DNA of 64,000 nt from Xanthomonas translucens pv. cerealis (GTDB lineage Bacteria > Pseudomonadota > Gammaproteobacteria > Xanthomonadales > Xanthomonadaceae), in assembly GCF_006838285.1 (NCBI RefSeq), contig NZ_CP038228.1:1116001-1180000 (forward strand), written 5' to 3'. The first letter of the stretch is position 1, and each line of letters starts with the position of its first letter. A program made the position numbers and the translations under genes. Positions 1 through 9,534 of this stretch are shown here, piece by piece. The notes beneath the pieces are model-generated. The model searched no databases. It worked only from the letters and a program-made list of their open reading frames with translations, and had not been told where the DNA came from.

Positions 1-226
1 CCAGGTCGGCGACGCGCTGGGCGGCATCGCCGGCGTCACTGTCGCCAGCCGCGCGCAGGTGCTGGGTTCCTACGACGTGGCTTACGAAGGCAGCAATTTC
101 CTGGTGCGCGTGGTCGCGGTGGAGGCCGGGGTCTACGTGTCGGCGGTCGATCCGCGCGGCATGCCGGCCAGCGGCGATGCCCCGGTCAAGCTGATCGCGG
201 CGCTGAAGGCCAAGCTCGGCCATTGA
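1..226 (+). CDS. 3' end of an unidentified protein
   Basis: The reading frame is open from the window edge and stops with TGA at 224-226, giving 74 residues of a C-terminus ending in ALKAKLGH. Codon use is strongly GC-ending, as in the neighbouring genes, and a clean terminator follows about 50 bp downstream, so this is a real gene end. The residues alternate short hydrophobic strands with glycines and show no motif I recognise. The family cannot be named from this fragment. Confidence 0.6.
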   Translation, partial: QVGDALGGIAGVTVASRAQVLGSYDVAYEGSNFLVRVVAVEAGVYVSAVDPRGMPASGDAPVKLIAALKAKLGH

Positions 227-274
227 ACCGGTGGTGCCGGCCGGCATATGCGCCGGCCGTTGCGACGGAATACG

Positions 275-300
275 AAACGGGCGCCGCGAGGCGCCCGTTT
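275..300 (+). terminator. Rho-independent terminator of the first gene
   Basis: An 11-bp perfect stem (AAACGGGCGCC, loop GCGA, GGCGCCCGTTT) is followed by a short T-rich run. It lies 48 bp after the stop at 224-226. The A-tract side means it could also work for transcription arriving from the other direction. Confidence 0.8.
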
Positions 301-347
301 TGTTTGGCGAGGCGATAAAGGCCGCCAGGAGGAAGGTCGCCAGGAGA

Positions 348-417
348 TTGTGGGAGCGACTTCAGTCGCGACGGGCTTCACCGGGAAGGCGCGTCGCGAC
401 TGAAGTCGCTCCCACAA
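348..417. repeat. Perfect 26-bp inverted repeat, dispersed family
   Basis: Two perfectly complementary 26-nt arms (348-373 and 392-417) flank an 18-nt loop. The left arm begins TTGTGGGAGCGACTTCAGTC. The same 26 bases recur exactly at 63539-63564, and a GC-changed relative sits at 33478-33543, so this is a dispersed intergenic palindrome of the REP type. It lies between the first gene's terminator and the end of fdxA. Confidence 0.8.
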
Positions 418-535
418 CAGGTTGCCGACTGAAAATTTTTCGGTCGAAACGCTTCAACATCGCTGGCGGTACGGCCCGTTTGCATCGGGTTCGCGGCCTG
501 GCCGCGCACGGCCCTGCGGCGATGCGGCGGATTCG

Positions 536-859
536 TTACTTCAGCAGCAGCGGCAGCTTGTTCGGCTTGCCGTCCCACTCGGCGGCGTCGGGCAGCGGTT
601 CCTGGCGCGTGGTCAGCACCGGCCAGGCCTTGGCCAGCTCGGCATTGAGCGCGACGAAGCCTTCCTGGCCGGCGGGCACGTCGTCCTCGGGGTAGATCGC
701 GTTGGCCGGGCACTCCGGCTCGCACAGGGTGCAGTCGATGCACTCGTCCGGATCGATCACCAGGAAGTTGGGACCCGCGTGGAAACAATCCACGGGACAC
801 ACTTCCACGCAGTCGGTGTATTTGCACTTGATGCAGTTTTCGGTGACGACAAAAGGCAT
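536..859 (-). CDS. fdxA: Ferredoxin FdxA (7Fe type)
   Basis: This is a 107-residue small electron carrier. The N-terminal half holds the two cluster-binding regions: Cys in CIKCKYTDC and CPVDC, then [12 protein letters not shown]. That spacing is typical of bacterial 3Fe-4S/4Fe-4S ferredoxins of the FdxA family, whose usual length is also about 107. The C-terminal half ([21 protein letters not shown]) matches the conserved tail of that family. It stands alone, with a short gap to the divergently unrelated dgo operon and a 26-bp inverted repeat after its stop. Its redox partner cannot be read from the context. Confidence 0.95.
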   Translation of the reverse strand: MPFVVTENCIKCKYTDCVEVCPVDCFHAGPNFLVIDPDECIDCTLCEPECPANAIYPEDDVPAGQEGFVALNAELAKAWPVLTTRQEPLPDAAEWDGKPNKLPLLLK

Positions 860-945
860 GGTTCGATCCGGCGGTTAAGCGCGCAATTCTAAAGCAGTCG
901 GCACCGCCGCGTGGGGAATGCGCGCGGCCGGCAGGCCGCGTCGGC

Positions 946-1845
946 TCAGTGGCCGATGCCGCCGCGGCGTTGCGCCAGGCGGTACAGGCCATGCGCGGCG
1001 AGGTCTTCGGGATGGCTGCGGACCTGGCTGCCCAAGGCGCGCAGCGCATGCGCATAGCGGTCGAGCAGGCCGCTGCCGCCGATCAGGTGCACGCTCGGCG
1101 CCAGCGGCAGGCGTGCGCGCAGTTCGTGGCCGATCAGCAGGCCGGACAGGTAGGACGGCGCGGCGGCCGCGCTCAGCCGCTCGAACAGGCCCAGGCTGCG
1201 TACCCCGAACAGGTGGTGCAGCAGGCCGCCGGGCGCGCCGCTGCGCTGCAGGCCGGCGTCGAAGCCGGCGCCGTCGAACTGCGCGTCGTCGGCGTCCATC
1301 AGCCGTGCCAGCAGGCTGTGCTGGCGCAGCAGCGCGTACAGCTCGCCGGTCATCATCGTCGCCAGGGCGGCGATGCGGCCGTGTTCCAGATCGACCCATT
1401 TGCTGTGGGTGCCGGGCAGGCACACGCTGTGGCGGCCGGCGCCCTGCGGCTCCTGCGCCAGGGTGTCGAGCAGCCCGATCAACTGGGTTTCCTCGCCGCG
1501 CATCACGTCCGGCACCGCCTCGGCGCCGCTGGCCACGCCGGGCACGAACCACAGCGTGCGTCCGGGCAGGGCCGGGTCGTGCAGCGGCTGCATCGCTGCG
1601 GCCAGTGCGTCGGCGTCGGCCGGGCAGGGCGCGTAAGGCAGTTCGATCCAGCCGTTGCGGCTGCCGATCATGCCGCACAGCGCTACGTCGCCGGGCCAGC
1701 CGTCGATCAGCGCCGCCAGGGTCGCGGCGAAGCGGCCCTGGCAGGCGCCGATGCCCTGGTCGCTGCGGCGCTGCTCGAGGACGCGGCCGTCGGCCGCGAG
1801 CCGGTAGCCGCGCAGGCTGCTGGTGCCCCAATCGATGGCGATCAT
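946..1845 (-). CDS. dgoK: 2-dehydro-3-deoxygalactonokinase
   Basis: The 299-residue sugar kinase phosphorylates 2-keto-3-deoxygalactonate to the 6-phosphate in the De Ley-Doudoroff galactonate route. The N-terminus IDWGTSSLRGYRL is the ATP/phosphate loop of the family. LCGMIGSRNGW, LPGTHSKWV and MMTGELY further in are DgoK signatures. The ATG at 1843-1845 overlaps the stop of the upstream lactonase gene (ATGA), so the two are translationally coupled. It is the last gene of a four-gene minus-strand operon whose other members supply the aldolase, dehydratase and lactonase of the same pathway. Length is normal for the family. Confidence 0.93.
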   Translation of the reverse strand: MIAIDWGTSSLRGYRLAADGRVLEQRRSDQGIGACQGRFAATLAALIDGWPGDVALCGMIGSRNGWIELPYAPCPADADALAAAMQPLHDPALPGRTLWFVPGVASGAEAVPDVMRGEETQLIGLLDTLAQEPQGAGRHSVCLPGTHSKWVDLEHGRIAALATMMTGELYALLRQHSLLARLMDADDAQFDGAGFDAGLQRSGAPGGLLHHLFGVRSLGLFERLSAAAAPSYLSGLLIGHELRARLPLAPSVHLIGGSGLLDRYAHALRALGSQVRSHPEDLAAHGLYRLAQRRGGIGH

Positions 1846-2771
1846 GCGCTGGCGATGCGTGCTTCGGGCAGGCCGGCGATGCCGACCGTGGCGACGAACA
1901 GGCCGCCGGCCTGCGGGGTGCGCGCCAGTTCGGCATCGGCATGGTCCATGCGCGAGGTGCTCAGGTACAGGGTGCGGCCGTCGGCGCCGCCCAGCGCCGG
2001 GCAGGTGGGATGCTTGACCGGCAGCGCGACGCTGCGCTCGACGCTGCCGTCGGGCCGGTAGCGGACCACGCGCCAGGCGCGCCATTGCGCGTTCCACAGG
2101 TGGCCTTCGGCGTCGATGATGGCGCCGTCGGGTTCGGCGCCGGGGTGGTCCACGTCCGCGAACACGCGGCTGTTGCCGGTCTGCGCGCTGGCGGCGTCGT
2201 AGTCGCAGCACAGGATCTGCGGGCGCACCGAATCGCAGTAGTACAGGGTGCGGCCGTCGGCGCTGAAGCAGATCGCGTTGGGGATCGCCACGCCGGGCAG
2301 CGGCAGGCGGCGCAGGCCGTGGCGTGCGGACCACTGGTAGAAGCTGCCGACCGGGGCCTGGTCGGCGCGTTCGCTCATGGTGCCGAACACGAAGTTGCCG
2401 TGGCGGTCGGCGCGGCCGTCGTTGGCGCGGGTGTCGTCGCGCTCCGGCTCCAGGTCGGCCAGCTTGTGCAGCGGCAGGTCGGTGGCGTCGGCGGCGCTGG
2501 CGTCCGGGTCGGCCGCGTACACGCCCTTGGCCAAGGCCAGCAGCAGGCGGCCGTCGTCGAACAGACCCAGGCAGCCGGGGCGGTCGGGCAGGGTCCAGTG
2601 GCGGCTGGTGCCGCTGGCCGGGTCGTGGCGCCACAGCTGGCGTCGGTCGATATCGACCCAGAACAGCACTTGCCGGCGTTCGCACCAGACCACGCCTTCG
2701 CCGTGGCTGCAGCGGCTGTCCACGGCCAGCGTGGCGGTGTGCGCGGGGGCGGGGGCGGGGGCGGCGCTCAT
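1842..2771 (-). CDS. SMP-30/gluconolactonase family sugar lactonase
   Basis: This 309-residue beta-propeller lactonase probably opens galactono-1,4-lactone to galactonate for the downstream dehydratase. Divalent-metal ligands typical of the SMP-30 fold are visible: Glu in CSHGEGVVW, Asn in VAIPNAICFS and Asp in EPDGAIIDAEG. I chose the ATG at 2769-2771, which has a GGTGAG-like ribosome site 7 nt upstream. A second ATG 15 nt earlier would overlap the dgoD stop and is possible. The stop overlaps dgoK. Substrate is inferred from the operon, since family members also act on gluconolactone and arabinonolactone. Confidence 0.88.
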   Translation of the reverse strand: MSAAPAPAPAHTATLAVDSRCSHGEGVVWCERRQVLFWVDIDRRQLWRHDPASGTSRHWTLPDRPGCLGLFDDGRLLLALAKGVYAADPDASAADATDLPLHKLADLEPERDDTRANDGRADRHGNFVFGTMSERADQAPVGSFYQWSARHGLRRLPLPGVAIPNAICFSADGRTLYYCDSVRPQILCCDYDAASAQTGNSRVFADVDHPGAEPDGAIIDAEGHLWNAQWRAWRVVRYRPDGSVERSVALPVKHPTCPALGGADGRTLYLSTSRMDHADAELARTPQAGGLFVATVGIAGLPEARIASA

Positions 2772-2779
2772 GGACTCAC

Positions 2780-3931
2780 TCACCATTCGGCGATACTGCC
2801 GTCGGCGTGGCGCCAGACCGGGTTGTGCCAGTCGGGCGGGTTCTGGTTGGCATGGCGCAGGCGCTCCTCGTCGATTTCCACGCCCAGGCCGGGCTTGGGC
2901 AGGGCGGCGATGCTGCCGCTGTCGTCGCAGGCGAAGTCTTCCTTGTTGATCACGTAGTCGAGCAGGTCGGCGCCTTCGTTGTAGTGGATGCCGATGCTCT
3001 GTTCCTGCAGCACCGCGTTGTGCGAGACGAAATCGACCTGCAGGCAGGCGGCCAGCGCGATCGGGCCGAGCGGGCAGTGCGGGGCCAGGCCGACATCGTA
3101 GGCGTCGGCCATGCTGGCGATCTTCAGGCATTCGGTGATGCCGCCGGCATGCGACAGGTCCGGCTGCAGCAGCGACAGGCCGCCGGCCTGCAGCACCGGT
3201 TTGAAGTCGAAGCGCGAGTACATGCGTTCGCCGGCCGCCAGCGGGATCGGCGTGGAGGCGGCCAGGCGCGGATAGTATTCGGCCAGTTCCGGCAGCACCG
3301 GTTCCTCGACAAACAGCGGCTTGAACGGCTCCAGTTCGCGCAGCAGCACGCGCGCCATCGGCGCGGCGACGCGGCCGTGGAAATCGATGCCGAAGTCGAT
3401 GCTGGTGCCGAACGCCTCGCGGATCTGCGCGACCTTGGCCACCGCCGCATCCACCGCGCGCGGTCCGTCGATCAGCTTCATCTCCTCGGTGCCGTTGAAC
3501 TTGAACGTGTCGAAGCCCAGTTCGCGGTAGCTCTGGATCTGCGCGATGGTGGCCGACGGGCGGTCGCCGCCGACCCAGCGGTAGGTCTTCATGCGCTCGC
3601 GCACCAGCCCGCCCAGCAGTTCGTACACCGGCACGCCCAGCGCCTTGCCCTTGATGTCCCACAACGCCTGGTCGATGCCGGCGATGGCGCTCATCAGGAT
3701 CGGCCCGCCGCGGTAGAAGCCGCTGCGGTACAGCAGCTGCCAGAGGTCGTTGATCCGCGCCGGATCCTTGCCGATCAGGTAGCCGCTCAACTCGTGCACC
3801 GCAGCGTCGACGCTGCGCGCGCGGCCTTCGATGACCGGTTCGCCCCAGCCGGTGATGCCTTCGTCGGTTTCGATCTTCAGGAACAGCCAGCGCGGTGCGG
3901 CGTGGTAGGTGGTGAGGCGAACGATCTTCAT
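2780..3931 (-). CDS. dgoD: D-galactonate dehydratase
   Basis: The 383-residue enolase-superfamily enzyme dehydrates D-galactonate to 2-keto-3-deoxygalactonate. The N-terminal capping domain is [15 protein letters not shown] onward. The barrel carries the metal ligands Asp in GIDFHGR, Glu in FVEEPV and Glu in AAGERMY. The His in DFH and the His in [13 protein letters not shown] are the acid/base positions expected for DgoD. Length matches the E. coli enzyme closely. Its ATG overlaps the dgoA stop (ATGA), and the lactonase start follows within 10 nt. All of this supports galactonate specificity over other mandelate-racemase-group dehydratases. Confidence 0.95.
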   Translation of the reverse strand: MKIVRLTTYHAAPRWLFLKIETDEGITGWGEPVIEGRARSVDAAVHELSGYLIGKDPARINDLWQLLYRSGFYRGGPILMSAIAGIDQALWDIKGKALGVPVYELLGGLVRERMKTYRWVGGDRPSATIAQIQSYRELGFDTFKFNGTEEMKLIDGPRAVDAAVAKVAQIREAFGTSIDFGIDFHGRVAAPMARVLLRELEPFKPLFVEEPVLPELAEYYPRLAASTPIPLAAGERMYSRFDFKPVLQAGGLSLLQPDLSHAGGITECLKIASMADAYDVGLAPHCPLGPIALAACLQVDFVSHNAVLQEQSIGIHYNEGADLLDYVINKEDFACDDSGSIAALPKPGLGVEIDEERLRHANQNPPDWHNPVWRHADGSIAEW

Positions 3932-4548
3932 GCGCGGTCCAGGTAGGCTTGGCGGAAGGCGGCGGCCTGCGTCCGGGTCTGCGCCAGCGCCTGCCCGGGC
4001 CGGTACAGTTCGCCGCCGATGCCGGCGCCGATCGCGCCGGCGGCCAGGTAGTCGCGCAGGGTGTCGGTGCTGACTCCGCCGACCACGAATAGCGGCACCG
4101 TCGGCGGCAGCACCGCGCGCAGCGCGCGCAGGTGGCCGGGGCCGTAGGTGGAGGCGGGGAACAGCTTGAGCATCTGCGCGCCGGCGTCGAGCGCGTCGAA
4201 GGCCTCGGTGGCGGTGGCGAAGCCGGCCACTACCTGCAGGCCGCGCGCGACCGCGTGGCGGATTACCGGCGGGCGCGTGTTCGGGGTGACGATGAAGCGC
4301 GCGCCGAGGTCGGCGAGGGTGTCGACGTCGGCGATCTTCAGCACAGTGCCGCCGCCGATCCAGCAGCGCTGGCCGAATGCCTGCGCGGCCGCGCCGATGC
4401 TGTCGGCCCAGCGCGGCGAGTTGAGCGGGATCTCGATCGCGTCGTAGCCGGCCTCGGCCAGCGCGCCGACATGGTCCAGCGCGTCGTCGGGGGTGAGGCC
4501 GCGCAGGATCGCGATCAGGGGAAACTGGAACGGGGAGACGGCGGACAT
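3928..4548 (-). CDS. dgoA: 2-dehydro-3-deoxy-6-phosphogalactonate aldolase
   Basis: The 206-residue class I KDPG-type aldolase cleaves 2-keto-3-deoxy-6-phosphogalactonate to pyruvate and glyceraldehyde 3-phosphate. The Arg of AILRG, the Glu of IEIPLNSP and the Schiff-base Lys of MLKLFPAS are all in place. I chose the ATG at 4546-4548 (MSAVSPFQF), which has AGGTAA about 5 nt upstream. A TTG 15 nt earlier also keeps the frame open but lacks such a site. It is the first gene of the dgo operon, divergent from a LysR regulator 331 bp away. Confidence 0.95.
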   Translation of the reverse strand: MSAVSPFQFPLIAILRGLTPDDALDHVGALAEAGYDAIEIPLNSPRWADSIGAAAQAFGQRCWIGGGTVLKIADVDTLADLGARFIVTPNTRPPVIRHAVARGLQVVAGFATATEAFDALDAGAQMLKLFPASTYGPGHLRALRAVLPPTVPLFVVGGVSTDTLRDYLAAGAIGAGIGGELYRPGQALAQTRTQAAAFRQAYLDRA

Positions 4549-4879
4549 CGGCTTACCTGGCAACGGACATGGAGCGAAAGGCGTCCACCGCGACGTCGCC
4601 AGCGTGCGGCCGCAATGGCACGCCGCTGCGCGGCCGTCCCGTTGGCGACGAGCGGGCGGGCGCCATCGACCGGTGCGCTGGCGGAGCGTCCTGCTGATCT
4701 ACGCTGGCGCGACGCGCCGGCGCCTTCACGAGGCGGGTGTGACGGTGGGACGGCGTCGCGGCTGGAGTCGCGACTGGACAATAGCCTGCGCGCGCGAAGG
4801 TATGCTCGGCAAATGAAATTTTAGACATATGCTATTCCGATTGTGAATACGCAACTTCTTCCCTGGACGCCTTCCGCTG
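4549..4879. promoter_or_regulatory. Divergent dgo / lysR control region
   Basis: The 331-bp gap between divergent dgoA and the LysR gene holds no convincing gene. Positions 4811-4850 are strikingly AT-rich in otherwise GC-rich DNA (AAATGAAATTTTAGACATAT follows 4810), the expected place for divergent promoters and LysR T-N11-A sites. A degenerate copy of the family GTCGCG/CGCGAC palindrome lies at about 4752-4775. No operator can be fixed by eye. Confidence 0.5.
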
Positions 4880-5839
4880 ATGACCGCTCCCGCCAATCCC
4901 TGGTTTAACGCCGCACGCCTGAAGACCCGCCATCTGCTGCTGCTGCTGCAGTTGCACGAGCACCGTTCGGTGCTGCGCGCGGCCGAGGCGGCGAGCATGA
5001 CCCAGCCGGCCGCCTCCAAGCTGCTGGCGGAAATGGAGGATCTGCTCGGGGTCAAGCTGTTCGAGCGGCATGCGCGTGGGGTGGAGCCGACCTGGTACGG
5101 GCAGGTGCTGATCCGCCGCGCGCGCGCGGCGATGTCGGAGATCGGCCGTGCGCAGGAGGAGATCGCGGCCCTGCGCGAGGGGCGCATGGGCCAGGTCTCG
5201 ATCGGCACCGTGGTCAATCCCGGCACCAACCTGGTGCCGCAGGCGATCGCCGAGGTCAAGCGCGAGTTCCCCGGCATCTTGGTGCGGGTGGAAATGGACT
5301 ACAGCCGGCCGCTGGTGGCCAAGCTGCTGGACGGCCAGCTCGACATCGTGATCGGGCGCGTCCTCGGCCCGCATGGCGGCGATGAGCTGGAGTTCGAGCC
5401 GCTGGCCGACGAACCGCATTCGGCGGTGGCGCGTGCGGGGCATCCGCTGTCGGCGCGCGCCGACCTGCGCCACGCCGACCTGGCGCGCTACGGCTGGGTG
5501 CTGCCGCCGACCGACAGCGTGCTGCGCGCGCGCCTGGACGCGATGTTTCTGGAGCACGGCGTGCCGCCCCCGCAGAACGTCATCGAGACCGCGTCGCTGC
5601 CGGTGATGACCAGCCTGCTGCGCGGCAGCGACCTGCTGGCGGCGCTGCCGGCCGATGCGGTGGCGCCGTGCGTGCAGGCTAAGCTGTTGGCCGTGTTGCC
5701 GATCGCACTGGGGGTGCGGATGGAGTCGTTCGGCATCATCCGCCGCCGCGACTACATGCTGCCACCGGGTGCCGAACGCATCCTGCTGGCGCTGCGCAAC
5801 GCGGCCAAGCGCCTGTATCCCGAGCGCGCGCCGGTCTGA
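4880..5839 (+). CDS. LysR-family regulator, probably of galactonate catabolism
   Basis: The 319-residue protein has the standard LysR layout. A winged helix-turn-helix occupies residues about 15-75 (EAASMTQPAASKLLAEMEDLLG), then a linker helix and a periplasmic-binding-like effector domain. The opening WFNAARLKTRHLLLLLQL resembles the galactose-binding-protein-regulator (GbpR) branch. It sits divergent to dgoA-dgoD-lactonase-dgoK with a shared AT-rich control region, the classic arrangement for a LysR protein that regulates its neighbours. Galactonate or a pathway intermediate as inducer is inference. Confidence 0.88.
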   Translation: MTAPANPWFNAARLKTRHLLLLLQLHEHRSVLRAAEAASMTQPAASKLLAEMEDLLGVKLFERHARGVEPTWYGQVLIRRARAAMSEIGRAQEEIAALREGRMGQVSIGTVVNPGTNLVPQAIAEVKREFPGILVRVEMDYSRPLVAKLLDGQLDIVIGRVLGPHGGDELEFEPLADEPHSAVARAGHPLSARADLRHADLARYGWVLPPTDSVLRARLDAMFLEHGVPPPQNVIETASLPVMTSLLRGSDLLAALPADAVAPCVQAKLLAVLPIALGVRMESFGIIRRRDYMLPPGAERILLALRNAAKRLYPERAPV

Positions 5840-6009
5840 GCGGGATAGCGCGGCGGCAGCCGTGTCTTCCTGCTGCGCGCCAGGGGCTATCGGGCGCACG
5901 GCGTGCCGTGCGTCGGCACCTGTCGGCATGCATTGCCCAGCGTTGGGTACGTGCGACCAGAGGTCCGCCGGTTCGGCCTTTCTGTTTGCCGTCAAGTTAG
6001 TCGAAAAAC

Positions 6010-6573
6010 ACGTGGCTATTATCCGCTGTTCAAAGGATGAGGCCGAGTTCTTCGTCGCCACCCTGGTGCGCGATCCGCAGAGCGGGGCGATGGTGACCAA
6101 CCCGTCGCTGTCGCCGGAGAACCGGCATCCGTTCGGCGCCGCGCTGTGCGCCGGCCCGGCGATGGACGCGCAAGTGTTGCGCGATCTTTTTGCGCAGTGC
6201 ATCAAAATGGGCGCGTTGCTGGGCGTGGACGCGGCCTTCGGTGAGCGCCTGGCTGCGCTGCGCACGCAGCTGCCGCGGGACGGTGTCGGCCGCGCCGGGC
6301 AGTTGCAGGAGTGGCGGCAGAACTGGGACAGGCAGGCCCCGGCACTCCACCATCGCCACGTCTGGCATCTGCACCGTCCAGCCAGATCAACCTGCGCGAT
6401 ACCCCGGCGGCGATCCGGCCTGGCATAACGGCCGCCTGCAGCACGCGCGACTGAGCAACGAGCGCGGCAGGCACTACACTTTGGCAGACGGCGGGCAGAC
6501 CCTGACCGCCGACTTTTCTCCTGGAGCGACGATGGAACTGGGTTTGCACGACGATCGGCTGGTGTGGCAGTGA
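6010..6573 (+). pseudogene. Decayed GH95 alpha-L-fucosidase fragment
   Basis: Pieces of a glycoside hydrolase family 95 C-terminal region appear in three frames. A YYPLFKG piece stops after a shift. The next piece contains AEFFVATLVRDP, VTNPSLSPENRHPFGAALCAGP, ILRDLFAQCIKM and WDRQAPALHHRHV. A third frame gives SSQINLRDTPA. After an internal deletion a C-terminal tail (WHNGRLQHARLSNERG to GLHDDRLVWQ, stop 6571-6573) closes the gene. The central catalytic and C-terminal barrel portions are missing. The remnant runs directly into the xylB start. Family assignment rests on the ENRHPFGAALCAGP and HHRHV/PSDQINLRDTPA blocks known from GH95. Confidence 0.72.
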
Positions 6574-8063
6574 GTTTGTACATCGGCCTGGACGTGGGCA
6601 CGCAGAGCGTCAAGCTGCTGGCCTACGATGCGGATAGCCGCCGCGTGGTCGCCACGCACGGCCATGCGCTGGAACTGATCAGCCGCGACGACGGCACCCG
6701 CGAGCAGCAGGCGCAGTGGTGGATCGACGGCATCGTCGCCTGCTTCGCCGCGCTGAGCGCCGAGCAGCGCGCGCAGGTGCGGGCGATTTCGGTGTCCGGG
6801 CAGCAGCACGGCTTCGTGCCGGTGGATGCGCAAGGGCAGGTCACCGCACCGGTCAAGCTGTGGTGCGACACCAGCACCCAGCTGGAGTGCGAGGAGATCA
6901 TGCAGGCCGTCGGCGGCGAAGTGCGCTGCGTGGAACTGGCCGGCAACCCGATCCTGGCCGGCTACACCGCCTCCAAGCTGCCGTGGACGCGCAAGCACCG
7001 CAGCGACGCCTATGCGGCGATGACCTCGGTGCTGCTGCCGCACGACTACGTCAATTTCTGGCTCACCGGCGAGCGTTATACCGAGTTCGGCGACGCCTCC
7101 GGCAGCGGCTGGCTGGACGTGCGTACCCGGCAGTGGTCGGCGCCGCTGCTGCAGGCGATCGATCCGCAGCGCGACCTGGCCGCGGCGCTGCCGCCGCTGG
7201 TGCCGACCGAGACCACATTCGCCCTGTCCGCCGCGGCGGCGCACATCCTGGGGCTGCCGCGCGAGGTGCGCGTGGCCAGCGGCGGCGGCGACAACATGAT
7301 GGCCGCGATCGGCACCGGCAACGTGGTGCCGGGACGGCTGACGATGAGCCTGGGCACGTCCGGCACGCTGTTCGCGTATGCCGATCGGCCGGTGGTGGAC
7401 GCTGCCGCGCGCTGGGCCGCGTTCTGCTCGTCCAGCGGCGGCTGGCTGCCGCTGATCTGCACGATGAACTGCACCGTGGCCACCGAGACCATTTCGCGCC
7501 TGTTCGGGATCAAGACCGGGCAGGGCGAGGCCTTGCTCGACGCGACCGCGCCCGGCGCCGGCGGGCTGGTGCTGCTGCCGTTCTTCAACGGCGAGCGCAC
7601 CCCGAACCTGCCGGCCGCGCGCGGCTGCATGACCGGCATGGATCTGCACAACACCACCCCGGCGCATTTCTATCGCGCGGCGATGGAAGGCGCCAGCTAC
7701 AGCCTGCGCAACGGCTTCGATGCCTTCGTCGATGCCGGGCTGGCGTTCGATTCGATCTACGTCACCGGCGGTGGCAGCAAGAGTGCCGGCTGGCGCCAGC
7801 TGATCGCCGACCTGTTCGGCTTGCCGGTGCACGTGCCGGCGCAGGCCGAGGGTGCCGGGTTCGGCGCCGCGCTGCAGGCGCTGTGGGCCGACGGCCACGC
7901 ACAGGGCGACCGCGCCAGCCTGGCCGAGGTGGTGCTGCAGCACCAGCAGGACGACGCCGCGCTGTCCGCGCAGCCCGATCCGCAACGCGGCGCGCAGTAC
8001 CAGGCGCACTACCAGACCTTCTTGCAGCACTTGCACGCCATTGGCCCGCTCTACGCCGGCTGA
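6570..8063 (+). CDS. xylB: Xylulokinase
   Basis: The 497-residue FGGY-family kinase makes D-xylulose 5-phosphate from D-xylulose. The N-terminal ATP-binding block YIGLDVGTQSVK, the substrate block SVSGQQHGFV and the catalytic Asp in SGGGDNMMAAIGTG are present. The C-terminal domain carries YVTGGGSKSAGWRQL. I chose GTG at 6570 (MSLYIGLDVG). GTG at 6564 and TTG at 6576 are alternatives, and none has a strong ribosome site. The start overlaps the stop of the decayed GH95 gene, so xylB may be translated by coupling or from a promoter inside the remnant. xylA follows 39 bp later. Confidence 0.94.
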   Translation: MSLYIGLDVGTQSVKLLAYDADSRRVVATHGHALELISRDDGTREQQAQWWIDGIVACFAALSAEQRAQVRAISVSGQQHGFVPVDAQGQVTAPVKLWCDTSTQLECEEIMQAVGGEVRCVELAGNPILAGYTASKLPWTRKHRSDAYAAMTSVLLPHDYVNFWLTGERYTEFGDASGSGWLDVRTRQWSAPLLQAIDPQRDLAAALPPLVPTETTFALSAAAAHILGLPREVRVASGGGDNMMAAIGTGNVVPGRLTMSLGTSGTLFAYADRPVVDAAARWAAFCSSSGGWLPLICTMNCTVATETISRLFGIKTGQGEALLDATAPGAGGLVLLPFFNGERTPNLPAARGCMTGMDLHNTTPAHFYRAAMEGASYSLRNGFDAFVDAGLAFDSIYVTGGGSKSAGWRQLIADLFGLPVHVPAQAEGAGFGAALQALWADGHAQGDRASLAEVVLQHQQDDAALSAQPDPQRGAQYQAHYQTFLQHLHAIGPLYAG

Positions 8064-8102
8064 TCCACTTTTTCCCCCGCAAACGCACACCAGGATTTCG
8101 TC

Positions 8103-9443
8103 ATGAGCAACTCCCCCTACATCGGCGCCAAGGAATACTTCCCGGGCATCGGCCGCATCGCGTTCGAAGGCAAGGCCTCGGACAATCCGCTGGCATTCAA
8201 GGTCTACGACGCGCACAAGCGCATCGGCGACAAGACCATGGCCGAGCACCTGCGCTTCGCCGTCGCCTACTGGCACAGCTTCTGCGGCAACGGCGCCGAT
8301 CCGTTCGGTCCGGGTACGCGCGCCTATCCGTGGGACGCCGGCAGCGATGCGCTGGGCCGCGCCGAGGCCAAGGCCGATGCGGCGTTCGAATTCTTCACCA
8401 AGCTCGGCGTGCCGTACTACTGCTTCCACGATATCGATCTGGCGCCGGACGCGGACGATGTGGGCCAGTACGAGAAGAACCTCAGGCATATGGTCGGCAT
8501 CGCCAAGCAGCGCCAGGCCGACACCGGCATCAAGCTGCTGTGGGGCACCGCCAACCTGTTTTCGCATCCGCGTTACATGAACGGCGCTTCGACCAATCCG
8601 GACTTCAACGTGGTCGCGCGCGCGGCGGTGCAGGTCAAGGCCGCGCTGGATGCCACCGTCGAACTGGGCGGCGAGAACTATGTGTTCTGGGGCGGCCGCG
8701 AAGGCTATGCCAGCCTGCACAACACGCAGATGAAGCGCGAGCAGGACCACATGGCGCGCTTTTTGACCATCGCCCGCGACTACGGGCGCAGCATCGGCTT
8801 CAAAGGCAATTTCCTGATCGAGCCCAAGCCGATGGAGCCGATGAAGCACCAGTACGACTTCGACAGCGCCACGGTGATCGGCTTCCTGCGCCAGCACGGG
8901 CTGGATCAAGACTTCAAGCTCAACATCGAGGCCAACCATGCCACGCTGTCGGGCCACAGCTTCGAGCACGACCTGCAGGTGGCCAGCGACGCGGGCCTGC
9001 TCGGCAGCATCGACGCCAACCGCGGCAACCCGCAGAACGGCTGGGACACCGACCAGTTCCCGACCGACCTGTACGACACGGTCGGGGCGATGCTGGTGGT
9101 GCTGCGGCAGGGCGGGCTGGCGCCGGGCGGGCTGAACTTCGACGCCAAGGTGCGGCGCGAGTCGTCCGATCCGCAGGACCTGTTCCTGGCCCACATCGGC
9201 GGCATGGACGCGTTCGCGCGCGGGCTGGAAGTGGCCCATGCGCTGCTGACGTCCTCGCCGCTGGAGCAGTGGCGCGCCGCGCGCTACAGCAGCTTCGACA
9301 GTGGTGCCGGCGCGGCGTTCGCGGCCGGCAACAGCACGCTGGCGGAGCTGGCGGCGCACGCGGCCAAGGCCGGCGCGCCCAAGCAGGTCAGCGGTCGCCA
9401 GGAAGCCTACGAGAACCTGATCAACCAGTATCTGATCCGTTGA
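8103..9443 (+). CDS. xylA: Xylose isomerase
   Basis: The 446-residue class II xylose isomerase converts D-xylose to D-xylulose. Active-site blocks are clear: His and Asp in [10 protein letters not shown], the metal Glu region [49 protein letters not shown] and SIDANRGN. Length fits the long (about 440) class. It follows xylB by 39 bp with an AGGA-type ribosome site before ATG 8103, and precedes a sugar transporter, so the three form a xylose uptake and entry operon. A strong hairpin separates it from the transporter. Confidence 0.96.
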   Translation: MSNSPYIGAKEYFPGIGRIAFEGKASDNPLAFKVYDAHKRIGDKTMAEHLRFAVAYWHSFCGNGADPFGPGTRAYPWDAGSDALGRAEAKADAAFEFFTKLGVPYYCFHDIDLAPDADDVGQYEKNLRHMVGIAKQRQADTGIKLLWGTANLFSHPRYMNGASTNPDFNVVARAAVQVKAALDATVELGGENYVFWGGREGYASLHNTQMKREQDHMARFLTIARDYGRSIGFKGNFLIEPKPMEPMKHQYDFDSATVIGFLRQHGLDQDFKLNIEANHATLSGHSFEHDLQVASDAGLLGSIDANRGNPQNGWDTDQFPTDLYDTVGAMLVVLRQGGLAPGGLNFDAKVRRESSDPQDLFLAHIGGMDAFARGLEVAHALLTSSPLEQWRAARYSSFDSGAGAAFAAGNSTLAELAAHAAKAGAPKQVSGRQEAYENLINQYLIR

Positions 9444-9451
9444 TGCGCGCG

Positions 9452-9481
9452 ACGGCCGGCGCCACCCTTGGCGCCGGCCGT
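9452..9481 (+). other. 12-bp perfect hairpin between xylA and transporter gene
   Basis: The stem ACGGCCGGCGCC / GGCGCCGGCCGT closes a 6-nt loop and has no T-tract. It sits 9 bp after the xylA stop. Such intercistronic hairpins often protect the upstream message or give partial termination. A related GC-rich hairpin follows the transporter. Confidence 0.55.
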
Positions 9482-9534
9482 GCTGTCCATCTCCCGATGG
9501 CTGCCTTCCTTTTTGCACGACACCAGGTGACTCA

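Noticed and set aside
4564..4830. Short frames in the dgo-lysR gap
   Set aside because: No ribosome site and Arg-rich composition; the region fits a divergent control region.
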